This document shows positions 4,871 to 5,238 of a DNA stretch of 5,238 nucleotides, piece after piece (positions within the stretch are counted from its first letter, which is position 1; every line of letters starts with the position of its first letter). The translations under genes were made by a program, and so were the position numbers. This DNA comes from Bacillota bacterium. Lineage in GTDB: Bacteria > Bacillota > Clostridia > Lachnospirales > Lachnospiraceae. A model generated the notes under the pieces. The model saw only the letters and a list, made by a program, of their open reading frames with translations, searched no databases and was not told the DNA's origin. The DNA lies in NCBI GenBank assembly GCA_023411225.1, contig JAEYPA010000144.1, positions 1 through 5,238 on the forward strand, read 5' to 3'.

Positions 4871-5238
4871 ATGAATGATCAAGAAAAATTATATATAGAT
4901 AAAAGTAAATCCTACATTGATTTTATGCTTTCACAGCAGCAATGGTCAGGTCTAACCAAACCAGATATTGATCTATGGTTATCTAATTTTAAAGACTTAC
5001 AACCTAAAGAATTATTATTAGTATATAAATTACTTGCGAATCTAATATATTTTTCCGAAAAGGATGTTATTGAGGCATTAAAAGAAGGAATACATAACTG
5101 TTTAGTTTATGACGTAGTATTAATAATCATCCACCCGCACAGCGGGTGGTTTTTCATTTTCGGGCATAGCCCTAATACCACTAGCTGCGCACAAGTGCGC
5201 TTTTTAGTTGGCCTGCCAGCCACGCGTCAGTTTACTTG
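4871..5238 (+). CDS. Partial gene, possible PRTase-like conflict-system protein, disrupted
   Basis: The frame opens at an ATG with GGGGGTGAG five bases upstream and stays open to the window edge (122 codons). Residues 1 to about 86 look like a native AT-rich gene: a helical, acidic N-terminus with QQWSGLTKPDIDLWLSNF (23-40) and ELLLVYKLLANLIYFSEKDV (47-66). This pattern resembles the N-terminal helices of phosphoribosyltransferase-like proteins (PRTase-CE group) found in bacterial conflict systems; the assignment is from memory and tentative. From about residue 87 (base 5129) the sequence becomes GC-richer, runs through a terminator-like hairpin and encodes an unlikely tail with many Cys, Pro and Gly residues. 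I infer truncation by insertion or rearrangement near 5128, leaving no catalytic PRTase domain. No signal peptide or membrane segment is evident in the native part. Confidence 0.6.
   Translation, partial: MNDQEKLYIDKSKSYIDFMLSQQQWSGLTKPDIDLWLSNFKDLQPKELLLVYKLLANLIYFSEKDVIEALKEGIHNCLVYDVVLIIIHPHSGWFFIFGHSPNTTSCAQVRFLVGLPATRQFT
5131..5155 (+). terminator. Terminator-like hairpin inside the disrupted gene
   Basis: CCACCCGC (5131-5138) pairs perfectly with GCGGGTGG (5142-5149) around ACA and is followed by TTTTTC, then ATTTTC. It falls at the point where the composition of the reading frame changes. It would stop + strand transcripts of the truncated gene. Confidence 0.7.
5162..5219. other. Hairpin cluster at the right edge, possible mobile-element end
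   Basis: GGGC-ATA-GCCC (5162-5172) is followed by a hairpin with GCGCAC (5187-5192) and GTGCGC (5195-5200), whose base extends through ACTA (5180-5183) and TAGT (5205-5208). TGGCCTGCCAG follows at 5209-5219. Three to four stem-loops in under 100 bases, with higher GC than the surroundings, suggest the structured end of an element (for example IS200/IS605-type) or of an RNA. Its identity is not established. Confidence 0.4.

Noticed and set aside
1..5238. CRISPR array, tRNA or rRNA genes
   Set aside because: No regularly spaced repeats, cloverleaf-like segments or rRNA-like stretches were seen on either strand.

Overview
The window is AT-rich, with strong GGAGG-type ribosome binding sites, soluble two-component proteins, an IS66 remnant of the kind common in clostridia, and a small SEC-C protein whose sequence I associate with Lachnospiraceae. 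I infer a low-GC anaerobic Firmicute (Clostridia, probably Lachnospiraceae); no 16S or other definitive marker is present.

Layout. Positions 1-120 hold only short hairpins, ending in a + strand terminator at 89-117. A minus-strand operon occupies 159-2686: a soluble PAS histidine kinase (1244-2686) followed 11 bp later by a response regulator with an HD-GYP-type output domain (159-1232). It ends in a terminator (121-150) and starts from a recognisable promoter (2720-2748). An XRE-type regulator (2890-3228, +) diverges from the operon across a 203-bp spacer. It converges on a SEC-C zinc-motif protein (3355-3855, -), with a 76-bp element bounded by perfect 17-bp inverted repeats between them. 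Beyond that lies a gene-poor stretch holding a candidate small RNA (about 4084-4195, +). A truncated IS66 element carrying only tnpA follows (4197-4631, -), flanked by a 10-bp direct repeat. Last comes the 5' part of a gene (4871 onward, +) preceded by two perfect palindromes; its reading frame runs into a GC-rich hairpin cluster at the right edge.

How it fits together. The kinase and regulator are translationally linked and presumably form one signalling pair. The regulator has lost several residues normally needed for receiver signalling and for cyclic-di-GMP hydrolysis, and the kinase ends in an HPt-like helical region without an internal receiver, so the pair looks like a rewired or non-enzymatic branch. 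The XRE gene may regulate itself and the divergent operon.

The most interesting unannotated item is the candidate sRNA. It has a plausible promoter, a 5' hairpin with a C-rich loop, a linker containing CCUCCCC and a strong terminator, the architecture of SD-targeting C-rich sRNAs. The right part of the window, with its IS66 remnant, truncated possible conflict-system gene and clustered hairpins, looks like a decaying accessory region.
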